Assembly (NCBI GenBank): GCA_032173965.1
Contig: CM063294.1
Coordinates: 11,336,452-11,400,451, forward strand
Direction: 5' to 3'
DNA: 64,000 nt
DNA from: Sitta carolinensis
Lineage: Eukaryota > Chordata > Aves > Passeriformes > Sittidae
The first letter of the stretch is position 1. The number at the start of each line of letters is the position of its first letter. Below are positions 10,813 to 22,800 of this stretch, in pieces. The notes under the pieces are model-generated. The model made no database searches, was not told where the DNA came from, and was given only the letters and a program-made list of their open reading frames with translations. The position numbers and the translations under genes are program-made.

Positions 10813-13800
10813 CTGGAAGAGAAGCACCCCTGTATCAGCACAGCCTCCTCCAAATGCACATTCCCTCCCCTGGGATCAGGAAACAGCCTTCCTGCAAGCC
10901 TCCAATTGCAACCTCTCTCCCTTGCCCACAAGGAACACTCGCATTCACCCCAAGCACTCAGCTTCCAAATTTCCTGCTGCCAGATGTGACAGAAAAACTG
11001 GCTGACTGACCACAATGGTGACAACTTGCTCTTAAGTCACCTGCTTCCCACACAGAGGCACAGTCCAGAGGTTTGGGAGCCAAAGCTCCAATGCTAGCTC
11101 TACTCAAACCATCAGTGCTTCCTTTCCTCCTCACCTCATCAGGGAGGACAGGCTCACCCAGCTCCCCGATCCCACACTGAGTGGGTTTGCCGTATTCCAA
11201 TGCCCAGTTCCCAGCCTGGCTGCAGTGACTGGGAGTGACAGTAGGTGTCACTGCCCACCTCCTGCCACCAGCTGGGGACCCCCCAACCCCTCCATCCTCA
11301 GAGGGCTCTCTGCAGGGACATCACTGTGGTGCAGGAGCTGTCTACTCACATCTACTCGGAAGTCCTCGAGGCGCTTGAACTTGCTGAGGTATTCTTGCAG
11401 TTTGCTGTTAATGTCCAGATTTTTGGCTTTGGAATATTTTAAGAAGGCCCAGAATTTTTCCAGCCCATAGAGCTGCCCTGAAGAGAAAAAAAGAAACCAT
11501 TCCAGATGTCAGCAGGACAAAAACCAAACAAGAACACCATTCCTCCAGGCTTTCCCACAAACCCTACTGTCCTGCTGGTAGGCACAGCCTAGGCAAGATG
11601 GAAAACCTTTAGAAAAGCAACCTACATCACTCCTGGGCAGCCCCCTTGACCTAGGATGACGCTGGTCTCAGCTGACTTGGTGGTGAAAAGGTTCAGCCAC
11701 TGCATGGCCTTGAGAAATCCCACAGGAAATGGTGCCTCCACAGGAATGCTTTGGGAGAGCTGCAGCCTCCCACTGCCCTCCTCCAACCCCCAGCAATCTT
11801 CAGGATGGTGAAATGAGCAACAGCACTTGCCAGTCATCAACGACAGCACTACATGGCTTCCCCAAAATGATGAGAAGCAGCTCAGGAGCACCATGCAGCT
11901 GAGCTACGTCACTGCCAATCCCAGGGAAGCCAAAGGAGCCACCTACCAGCTTCATAATCCTTGATGGTCTCTTCTTGGAAGTCCTTAAATATGTCGGGCC
12001 GGAATTTCTTCTCCAGCCCATAGCTGTAGTATCTGAAAAGGCACTCCAGACCGTACCTGGGAAGGGAGCAGCACATACAGCTCAGACAATGGTGCACACA
12101 ACACAGGGCAGCAGGAGACTGAGAACAACCCCAGACCACCTTCAAGCAAGGCAGAGGCACTGCCTTAATTTGCCCTGTAAAAGGTCAAACCCGTAGAAAA
12201 GGTCACTCTGTCCTTCCTCTCTTACCTGTATCCCTCCTTCCCATCCTCCACAGCCAGTTGCTTGAACTCCTCATACATTTTCTTGTTGAAGTGATCTCGG
12301 AGGAAGAAGGACCAGAACCGGAAAAGCGTGTTCATCTCCTGGGACTGACCAATGCCCAGTCGTTTTCGCTCTGTTTGGGGAAGAGGGGATGATCACAAAG
12401 CCAATCCTCTCCCAGCGAGTCTGGGGCTCATGAGCAGGAGGGCCTGTGATGACACCCAGCCCCAGCACAGCCTGTGCTCCCCACAAACCCTGGGGACATA
12501 CCAGCTGCCAGCAGAGCCATCCTGCAGGGCCCTGCCTGTGTCCATCCCTGCCATGTTCCTGAACCCAGCATAGCAGAACAGACACCCCGTGCCACCCCTC
12601 AGGGCAGGCTCCCTACCGTTAAGGCAGCGCCGCCGGTACTTGTGGTAGACATGTTGTGTGAAGCCGTTCTCCTTGAGCAGCTCGTGCGAGGGGTGCTGGA
12701 ACTTGGGCAGGGACTGCGGGGTGCAGCCGTAGCTCCCGACGGCCGGGGTCCCCTCCGAGGGGCTGGAGCTGAGCATGAAAGACTACTGTCAGCACCCTTC
12801 CTTGGCTTCACCCAGGAGAGGGGAGTCACACTCCACCCCACCTGTCTGTGTGTCCCACCCACACGCTGACACTATGCCGGGTTTGGGACATGAGACATGG
12901 AGCAGCATACTAGGAAGGGGACCAACGTTTCTAATCAAGTCTCATCCTGCTACTCTCCAAGGCTACATATTTTCCCCAAACCTTTCCAGGAAGGGCAAAT
13001 TCGATCCCTGTCCTTTCTGCAGTCACCTAACAGCAGACCTCTGCTGCAAGACCAGATGCTGCCTTTGCCCTCCCTTCCCCATTTCTGCCTCCTCCACGAT
13101 CCTGCACGCCTGTCTCTGGTACCTGATGGAGGCAGTCCGGGGCCTGTGCTCCCTGGAGTCCATCACCCAGCCCACGTGGCACTCCATCGGAGGGTTTGAA
13201 CTGTGCCTCGTCTTCCTCTTCCGTGGAGTCTGCAAGACACGGCGCATCACGGATGTGTTCCCTCCCCTCAGGCCCCGACGGGGAGCCCCAGCTCCCACCC
13301 CCCAGCCCAGCCTGGTCCCACCTTGGCATCTATCGTCCTGCCCTCTTTCACCACTGGGTAGAAGCGGGGCGTCTGCGTCGGGTCCTTGAGCTGGGGCGTG
13401 CGCGGGGTGCGGGGGGTCCGGGCGTTGCGGTAGTTGGGCGATTCTGGGACAGTCGTGGGCAAAGAGCGGGCGATGGTGGAAGGCTCGGGGACTCCAAAGA
13501 GCTTGTTGGCCAAAGCGTCTGTAGGTACTGCAGGGAGAGACCCCCGCCCTGGGTCAGGCTGGCTCTGGGCACCCCAGTGTCACCACCATCCAGATGGGGC
13601 AGGAATGCAGGGACACATCCCAGCTCTCCCACACAAGCAGCCTGAAATCCAGTTTGGCCAGAAAGCCCAAATTCTAACAGCAGATGCAAAAAGCTCCCCA
13701 CAAAGTATCTGTTTCCTAGTGGTTAACAGCAGCAACAAATCCCTGTCCCCAAGGACACAGCCCTGGTGCCACACAGGCAAACAAGGCCCAGCAGGCAGCT

Positions 13801-16800
13801 GCCTTCCAAGCACTCAAAGAGGGTCCAAGAGAAAAGCCAAATCCTAGGAACTACATCTGAGTCTGCCATGGTCTCCCCACTCCACTGGGACACTCATGCT
13901 TTTGGGCTCCTCTTCTAGAGCTCCAGCTTCCAGCATTCAGCTGGAGGAGCACTAGATAATCCACCACACCTGTGATTCCAGTTCCTTCTCCCCAGCTGCT
14001 ACCCAGCCTCCAAGAACCTCTCAGCATGAGGAGCCTGGACAAATTTGGTCCCATCCATTCACGTCCCATCTCTTACCTTGCTGGAACCTGGGGGACCAGG
14101 AGGGACTTCCTGGTTTGGATCCACGGGGGCTCTGGGGTCAGGGTGTCAAACTGCTCCCTGCTGATCATATTCACCTTCTTGAAGTTCTCCACCTCTTGCT
14201 GCATTGGAGGAGGAAGATGGTGAAGAAACCATTCACACCACCACAACCATGGTTCTTCTTGAGCAACAGCCACAACACTGGGCCCTGAGGGCAGTCACAG
14301 GACATGGATGCCCAGAGGGCACCTGCTGCACAGGGGCAGCAAGGGGAGATGCAGAAGACAGAAAACGGGGCACTGCACAGGCCACGACTGAGCCACTGTT
14401 GCTGCCAAGCTTTCAGGGATCCCACAAGGCAGCTTCACTAACCAGCACCTGCTTCTTTCAGGCTTTTACCAGCCAGGCAGAGCCAGCGCAGTAAAGCTCA
14501 AGATGAGCTCTGTGACCCATTCTTGGCCAGGACACCCCTGCGACCATCCTGTGGCCTTAGAACCCCTCTCCCCAGATCCTCACAGCCACACTGGCAGCAG
14601 GGCACAAATGCTCCTACAGATCTGAAGGATCCACAACCCATCACACTGTCCCTGTCACCCTCAGCAATGGGCCAGGTACCAAACCTGGAAGCACTGAGCC
14701 TGGCTAGGAGCTCCAATAAAAGTCATCCCACCTCACAGCCATGATTTCTGTCACTGAATGAGTCTAGGCAAGTCCTCAGAAGTGAGAGCCACCAAGCTGG
14801 GACCCAAACATTTCAAAACAGCAGATGGGCTTTCTATAAAAAGCCCACGTCTATGCAAACTGACACCAAAATGGAGAAGAGCACAGGCCAAATGCAGACC
14901 AGCCACCTTTGAATCTGTCCCCAACGCATGTTGTCTCCAACAGACTGTGCCACAAAGCACAGGGCACTAAGGGCAGTGCAGAGACACTCAGTTCCCCTCA
15001 CAGACCTGGCACTGCCAGCCAAGATCCTGGCAGGCAGCAGAGCAATGGGCCCCATGTTCCAGGTCACTGGCACTTTGTTTACCTGGCTGTAGCCTCACAA
15101 CTGGTTACAGCACGGTGTTTATCCCTGGTATGGCCCAACATGATGCTGGGAGCCAAGAATCCCAAACCCTCCAAGAGGACTAATCCCAGCTTAGCTCTAC
15201 CCCACGAGGAGGCTGTAACCTGCTGCACTGCCCTTTTCACCCCAGCCCAGCAGCCACTGCTGCACACAAGGCTCCCAACAGCCACATGGATCCCTCCCAT
15301 CCTCGCACCAGCGGCTCTCACCTTGATCTGCGAATACTCTGGCTCAAACTGCTCTGTCCACAGGTCCTGCTCATAGTAGTACAGCCCATCATTGATGACC
15401 TTGGCCAGCTCTGAGCTCATTTTAGCCCTGGAGGTGTGGTTGCCAGTCCGGTCCCCGCCGGGATGCCGGCGCAGGTACGGCGGGGTCTGTGTCACGATCA
15501 GGATCTTGTTCACGTCGCGGTCGTCGATCTCGTAATCCGAGTCCTCGTCTGACCAGTCGGTGAAGGTGTTCTTGCGGCCATCCATCTGCTCCATCTCCTC
15601 ATCGAAGAGGAAGTCGAGCTCCTCAGGTTCATCTTGGTCCTTCTGCTTCTGCGGTGTCTTTGACTCCTCTGGTTTCTGCAGGTAGGGGGGCAAGGGAGAC
15701 CCCGGGTAAAGACCACACAGCAACACAAGACCCAGCTCTTGCCCCTGGTTTCTTGACCCCAGCCCATCTGGGGAGAACACTTCATTTACACCATGAGGAG
15801 CAGCTCCAAAGGGGCTCAGATGGAAACAGGAGAGACTGGGATATCACTCCCACAGACACTACTTGACTGATGCCTGCCCATGTATGACCCAAGTCACCCC
15901 AATCACTGGGAGACCCCCAATCCAGCAGCTCCTACCTTGGACCTGGCTGGGGAAGGTCGGGGTCTCTTCTTCACTTCAATCCATGTCTCTGAATCCAGGT
16001 CTGGCAGACTTGTGGACAGGCCCTTGGGCATTGTCTTCAGGTTACTGACCTCCTCTGTCTTGGTGGGGACTGGGCTGGCAGGACGTGGGGAGCCTGGAGC
16101 AGACTCTGGAGCCAACAAGAGCCACAGACTGCTTCAGAGGGAGGGAGGGAACCCAGGGGGTGTAGTTACAAATTACCCAACCATTCCTGCAGCCTCAAGT
16201 ACTAGCTGGCATACAGTGGCCAAGGTCTACCAACACAGTGCCCACAAGTGCTGGAGTGGCAATCTCCAGTTAAGGATCTGTGATGCCAGGGGTGGCCACA
16301 GAGCTTTGCAGGTGACAGCTTCCCAGACACACAAAGCCCTAAAGCAGGTGCTCTGCTGCTCTCTGGGAAACCTTCCTGAGAGAGTTTGGAGCCAGATCTT
16401 CTCCTGTCAAAACCCTTACAACAGCACCAAGATGCTTCATGTGCGCTGTCAGGCCCAGCTCCAGGCTCCTGCCAGCCCCCATGGGATGGGGTGACAAGAA
16501 CATGGGAAGCCCATGAAGGACACAAGACCCTTCTGCAGCACTTGGTTGACAGCTTCACACCTGCTGTCCAATTTGTGCCCAGTATCTCCTCAACCAGTAA
16601 AGAGGGTTGGATTCACAAGCTATTTCCAGGTAAGCCAATAGACTTTCAGCAAGACTGACTCTCTCTGAATCCCTTCAGCCCTAAGAGAGGACAAGCCACA
16701 CTCAGTCTCTCACGCTACCCCATGTCTGGAGGCAGCAGCACCCTGGGGGTCCAAGGACAGCCCACACCAGCTTCCACCACCAAGCAGAAAGCCAGTGGCA

Positions 16801-19800
16801 GAGCCCTGCCCTGGGAACACTCCTGACTCTCAGGGTCTCAGTCATGCTGCAGTCCCAGCACTGCATCCACACACTCCCCCCAGTGCTCACCAGTCTCTTT
16901 CTGGAAGCTCTGCCGGGGCACAAACTCAGGGCAATTGATGAACTGTGAGAAGTCTGTCTGTGTGTAGTCTGCCATAGGAGGGCCAGGCAGAGCCCATTTT
17001 TCTGGCTGCTCTTTTCTCCTGATCTTCTCATCCACAATTTCCACCACCTTGCTGTCCTTCAGAGCCTGGAACCAAGCAGTACTTGGTTAACTTAGGGCCT
17101 TGCTTTAGCCTATTGAGGGGGTCAGCCCAAGCCATTCCTCCTTAGGAGGACTAATAGGATGAAGGAGCAAGTCAAGGACAAGGGAAGGCTCCACCTGCAC
17201 CACATCCACAGTGAACAGGCATTACACAGGGGTGGTGAGAAGCAGAACAAGGAGGAAAGGCCCCCTGTGCTTGCCCTGACCTTGATGATGAGGCTGATGT
17301 CAGTGGTGAGCGCCTGCACGCGGTGGAAGCTGGCGATCAGCGTGATGGGCAGGAAGCCCTCCGAGTCCATCTTGCGGCGCAGGAAGAAATCCCGCTCCAG
17401 GTTGTCCACACTGAAGTAATATTCTCTGCATGGACAATGTGTCATTGAGAGGAAGCCCCAAACTATCATCCTCTGGGGAATCCCCAAGGAAATAACCCAC
17501 ACACACGCTGAGGGAAGCACACCTGGGGAGCCCAGATGTGGCTGGTGCTGAAAGCAAAGCACAGTCAACACTTTGGCTCTAACCCTTCCCATTGGGATTG
17601 GCTGCACAGTCCCCACCACCCAGCAGGGACAGGAGGTGGTGCTCACATCTGCCTCTTGATGTAGTCCTTGAGCAGCTCCTGGTCCACGCTGTAGAGCTCA
17701 GCACTGCTGATGTTGTCGAAGTAGTAGGTGATGTTGCTGGCGTACTTCTGGGTGCGGGAGCCATCCGAGCCCTCGAATTTCCGGTATCCGTACTGGTAGT
17801 CAAAGTGCCCTGGGGACATCAGGAAGGGTCAGCACAGACCCCTGGGATCTGCCAAACAGGCTGCACTGCCAGATGGAGCTGGACTCCTGCACAAATACTT
17901 CCCTCTACCTGAACCCCACAGTGGAGCACCCACAATCCTCATCCTCCTGCTCTCTGCCTCTGCCACAAAAGGAACCTCTTACCCAAGGGCAGATGACACA
18001 CGGAGGCCCTACACTGAAGCTGCATCAGTGTCAGCACAGACACTACCCAGTCGAATACCAGAGGAGATGCTCTTCCTCACCCAAACTGTGACTCCTGCAT
18101 GGCTCTCAAGTGGCATAAAGCCTTCACAAACTATCAAAATGCTTCAACTCCTGCTCACAGAGGTATTGCAAGGGGAAGAAAATATGAAGAGCTTGGCCTG
18201 AGTAGCAGGAAGACACCTATTTTTATAAAAATACTAGTAAGAATTATTTGCTTTGTTAATGGCAGCTCAGCTTACCAGCTGGACTGACCTGCCACATGTC
18301 CCTGTACCCCTGGACTGCTCCCCAGCCCGCTTTAGAGACTCAGATCACTGAGGCACACAGACACAGAGCTCTGCACACTGTGCCACTCTCCCTGCAGTCA
18401 CAGGAGCACACACACGAGGATCACCTCCTCTGCCACGGCCCCTGCCCCTGCCCCGGCCGCGGCCCCGGCCCCGGAAGGTTCCGCGCACGGCGCCTCCCTC
18501 GCTCTTCACGCTGGAGGTCTCGTCGTGGTCCTGCCAGCTGCGCTCGTGCTTGTTGTCAGGGTGCCAGCCTGCAGCACAGGGGGAACGAGAGGGGAGCAGT
18601 GTTAGGGCGTGACAGCACCTCCCTGGAGCGAGCCCACTGTATCCAGAGCCCTCTGGATGCAGGGAAGGTGCCCCCTGGGCACCAGGGCGGGCTCTGCCCC
18701 GTGGCCAGGCCAGGGGCGGTCCCCAGCCCGAGCCCCACCTTTGAGCTCGCCGCGGTTGTTGGAGGGGTGCCTGTGCTGCTCGTTTTGCCGGTTGTTCCGA
18801 GAGGCCGTTTTGTCCCTAGGCACCTCTGACTTCATGTCTATCTGCAGAGGGACCCACTTGTGTTTGTTGCCTGCAAAAGGACAGGGTTTGGGTGTGACAC
18901 AGGTTCAGAGTGTGTCTGCTTCCTCCCCCACAGCCCCCACACATGGAGGAGAAAGCAGCAGGGCCCTTTGGACAGAGCCTGTCCTCTGACATCCCTCCAG
19001 GCCTCACTGGATGCAGAAGAGCTCTGACCAGCACTCTGAGACATGGAGGGACATGAGTCAGAACTTGCCTGTGGCAGTTGTCACAGCACTTTTGTCCTTC
19101 CTCTGCCCCTTTCTGCCTGACCAGGCTCAGGCCAGACTGAGCCCACTGTCAACCACAGCTGATACAACCCACAGCAAGGGGCTGTTCTGGGCCACCAGGG
19201 AAGGCAGGCTCCAGCCCTGCCTCTTCTTGGGCCCTGCTCCACCTGCTCCCACCAAAATGGCACCTGAAGCCTGCAAACACCTTTTCCCACAGGTGTCCCT
19301 GCACTGGGATTATGTCCTGCAGCAAGGCCCTCAGGGAAGGCAGAGGATGCTTCCACCTGCCTGTGGGTTGGGAAGGGGGAGACCAGCTGAGCCTGGGGGA
19401 CTGTCTCCACCAGCTCCCGCCTTACCTTTCTTCTTCTGGGCTGACTTCTGGTTGTCATCGTCACCATTCTTCTCCTCCCCAGACTCATCCGATTTGGTTT
19501 TCAGGCTCTCTTTGCCATCACTCCCATCCCCCTTTTCCTGCTCTTTCATGTCTTTCTTGACAGGCAGCTTCCGAAGGGCCGGTGCTTTGTGTGGCTGCTG
19601 GGGACACACCAGTGCAGGAAAGATGTGAGAGGTGGGAGTAGTGAGGAGCTGGAGGCAGACCCCAGCTGCCCCAGCAGGAGCAGGAACAGGAAGACTTTGC
19701 CCTAGGCTGGGTGCATCCCTGCTCTGTACCTCCCAGAGGTGTCCTGCTCCTAGGCAAAGGCTCATGGCTGAGCAGGGCAAGGGCTCACTGAGACACCAAG

Positions 19801-22800
19801 ATGGGCTGACAGGGAGCCCTCATGTTCATGGACGGTGTGTCCTGTAAGGGACAGCTCCAGTGGCAGAAGGTGAGTGACCACCTTGCCCTGACAGCCAGCC
19901 AGGAGCTGGCAGAACAGCACCCAAAAATAGAAAGGTTTCAATGACAACTATGCCCTCAGCAGGGAGGAAGGGCCAGGCCCCTTCAGCACACCAAACCTTT
20001 CTTGTGCATTTTCAGTTCCTCCTGTGGAACTCCTGACTTTGGCCCGGTCCCTTCCTGCACAAAGCAGCCCTGAGGGGAGCAGGTCTGGGAGCTGGCCTAC
20101 CTGCTCCAGCCAGCCCAGGGTTTAGACTGGGCTCCAGGTTCCCAGAATAGCACAGAGGGAGGGAGTCTGCCACACGGGCAGCCCTAAAAGGAAATTCTCT
20201 GCACACTATTCCTGGCTGCCTACACACTGACACTCAGCACCCCAAATGGCCTGGGCTCAGACAGTGCTTCCAGAGGCACAGGGAGATCTGCAAGGGCCTT
20301 ATCCTGCTCATCACAATGGTTCTGTGTTCTCACCTGGACACTCTTGTGGGCTATTTCTCCAGGTGTTGGCCAGTTCGTGGCATCACCAAAGTCACCAACC
20401 TTGTAGCAATGAGAAAGGTCCCATTAGTGCACAAAGCTGCAGGTGCTCCCTGCAGCAGGAAGAATGCTTTCCACCCACCACTGTCCCACAAACAGCTGTC
20501 CCCAGGAGTCTGGAGAGGGACACCCACACTGCACATACAACATACACCCCTCCCCACCAAAGCAGGAACTTTCCAAATAGCTGCAAGCAGGTTTATGTCC
20601 ATCAGACACTGTAACAAGACTGCCGCCACTCCTGCAAGCCCCTGGCCTCTTACCAAATATTCTGACCCAGCAGCAGCATTTGGCAGCAAGTTGCCCAGGG
20701 TAATTCCCTCAATCACAGGCACCATCCCTTGGACAAGGAAGACACTCAGCTTACGGCATTCTAAATACACCTGATGCAACCACATGCCACTGAAGAAGCT
20801 CTTCCACCTAGTGGCAAGTCACAGCCAGGCACAGCCCCATGAAGTGCCCAACTACAACCACCACGTGCTGCCAACAAAGCAAGGGCATGGTCTCAGAGTG
20901 GGTGAGAAAATTCAAGCAGGTGAAGGGAACTCCCTCATTCCAGTCACCCCATGGCCACACAGGAGAACATCAACTGCTTCTCTACTGAATAAATGACCTG
21001 CTCACTACCATCATTTCTACCTCATTCAGGTTTCAGAGGAGCTGCAGGACATAGGAAAGGAGCCAAACAGCTGCCCAGGTACCAAACAAATCATGGCTGG
21101 GCACTGAGTTTTATCTGGGCACAGAAACTCCTCCTTGCCCTTGTGGGATTGTTATTTCTGAATTAATTTGGAGCTGAATTAATTTTTTATCCCTCAGGAG
21201 ATCACATCTTTACATGCAGGTGCCATTCTCCTCTGCCCAGGAGGCAAGCTTCCTGGGAAAACCACTTCCAGTGCAGGGCCATGCCTGTTGCACAGAGAGG
21301 AGCACCTTGCAGGCCCAGGGCCCTCCTCTTTCCAAAATGGAACAGAAAAGGGAAGGCCTATCAAGTTGCAGATACATCTCCACTGGCAGCTGGGAGTCAA
21401 CACCAACACCCCCTGTCCCCAGCTGTGCCCCACAAGAAACTGTCCCTCCATCACCACTGATTCCCTGGAACGAATTGCCCTGGTTCCTCCAGAGGAGTAG
21501 CTTTTTCATCAATTCCCCCAGCTCTCTGTGTGCCAGGGAGGAACAGCACAGGGAAGGACAGAGCTGCAGACACACCACTGCCACCACCCTTCCTGCACTG
21601 CAGAGCTCCACAAGGAATTTGGGGTGTCCTCGCAGTGGGGCAAGAAGTTTTCCACAGCTAGGACTCCTCCACGTGCCTCCCTGTTAGAGTGGAGGTGAGA
21701 AGGTCTCCCCTGACCTAGCTGGGCAGAAAACCAGTAAGAGCAGCATGCAAGACCCCTAAAATGCTGAAGAGGAAACAGAGAACAAGGCCAGCACATCAGC
21801 CTCTCCACAACCAAGCTTGCAAAGGGAGAGCTCTGCTCTCCAGACCCTCAAGAGCAGCACTGACAACTGCACCAGAAACTGGGGGCCAGCAAGAGGAGAG
21901 AAGGCACAGCCTTACCTTGCTTCCCTTCCTCTGTCTCGGGTTGGCAGCTCTCACCACTTTCGCTGGAGTCGTAAGTTCTGCAAGAGAAGGACAACAAAAG
22001 TGTTAAAACACAGCTGAGAGCTGTGGGTGGGAGTGTTGGCTCTGGAGAGAAGTGGGTAGGAAGCAAAGCAGCTCCCCCTTCAGCAAAGGAGGGCTAAAAG
22101 GAAAAGGTAAACAGAAAACACAGCCAGCTGCTGACTCGAGCCTCAGAGGTGTCCCACTAATATCAGAAAACTCCTGACCAATCCAGGTGGCCCAGAGATG
22201 GACTTTTAACCCCATCCTACTGCAGGAAGGCACACCCTGCCTTAGCTCTGCCCTCCCCTCTTGCCCTTGCCAGCCAGGGAGGAGGGGGAGAAGGAGCTCA
22301 GCTCATGCTGCAAAGCACCCACAGAACAGCAAAACAAACATGCCCTTGGAAAGCCAAGGGCCATCATGGTGCTGTGAGGCTGGTGCTGCCCAGGGAGCAG
22401 AGCTGGGTCTGACAGAGAGATGCAGAAGTCTGTGGCTGCTGAATCCTGGTTTGAAGTCAGGCATCTCAGCAGGGACAGCAAGTTCAAGAGAGAAAATGTA
22501 CAGAGAGAATGAGCCAGATACATCAAGTGCCTAAATCTTGCTACAGCTGAAAGTATTAAGGAACTGAAGCACCTCTGGGGTGCTTTAACACATCAGAGTG
22601 AGACTGTTAGGGTTCACACCACCACAGACCTCACAGCAAGTCAAGATCTCAACCTCACCATGGCCCATCTTGGCTCCAGCTCACAAACCACCTCCTTACA
22701 AGCAGAAACAGGAATTCAGCTTGCTTTGCCCCTCAGGTCTGGCTCACACAGGGCACACAGAGTGCAAGCAACAGAGCAGCACAACTCTGCCCAAGACAAA

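Noticed and set aside
14077..14198. LARP1 as a pseudogene because of the exon 12 frame breaks
   Set aside because: The other 18 exons, all splice sites and the CpG promoter are intact, and introns are retained; consensus error is far more likely than gene death.
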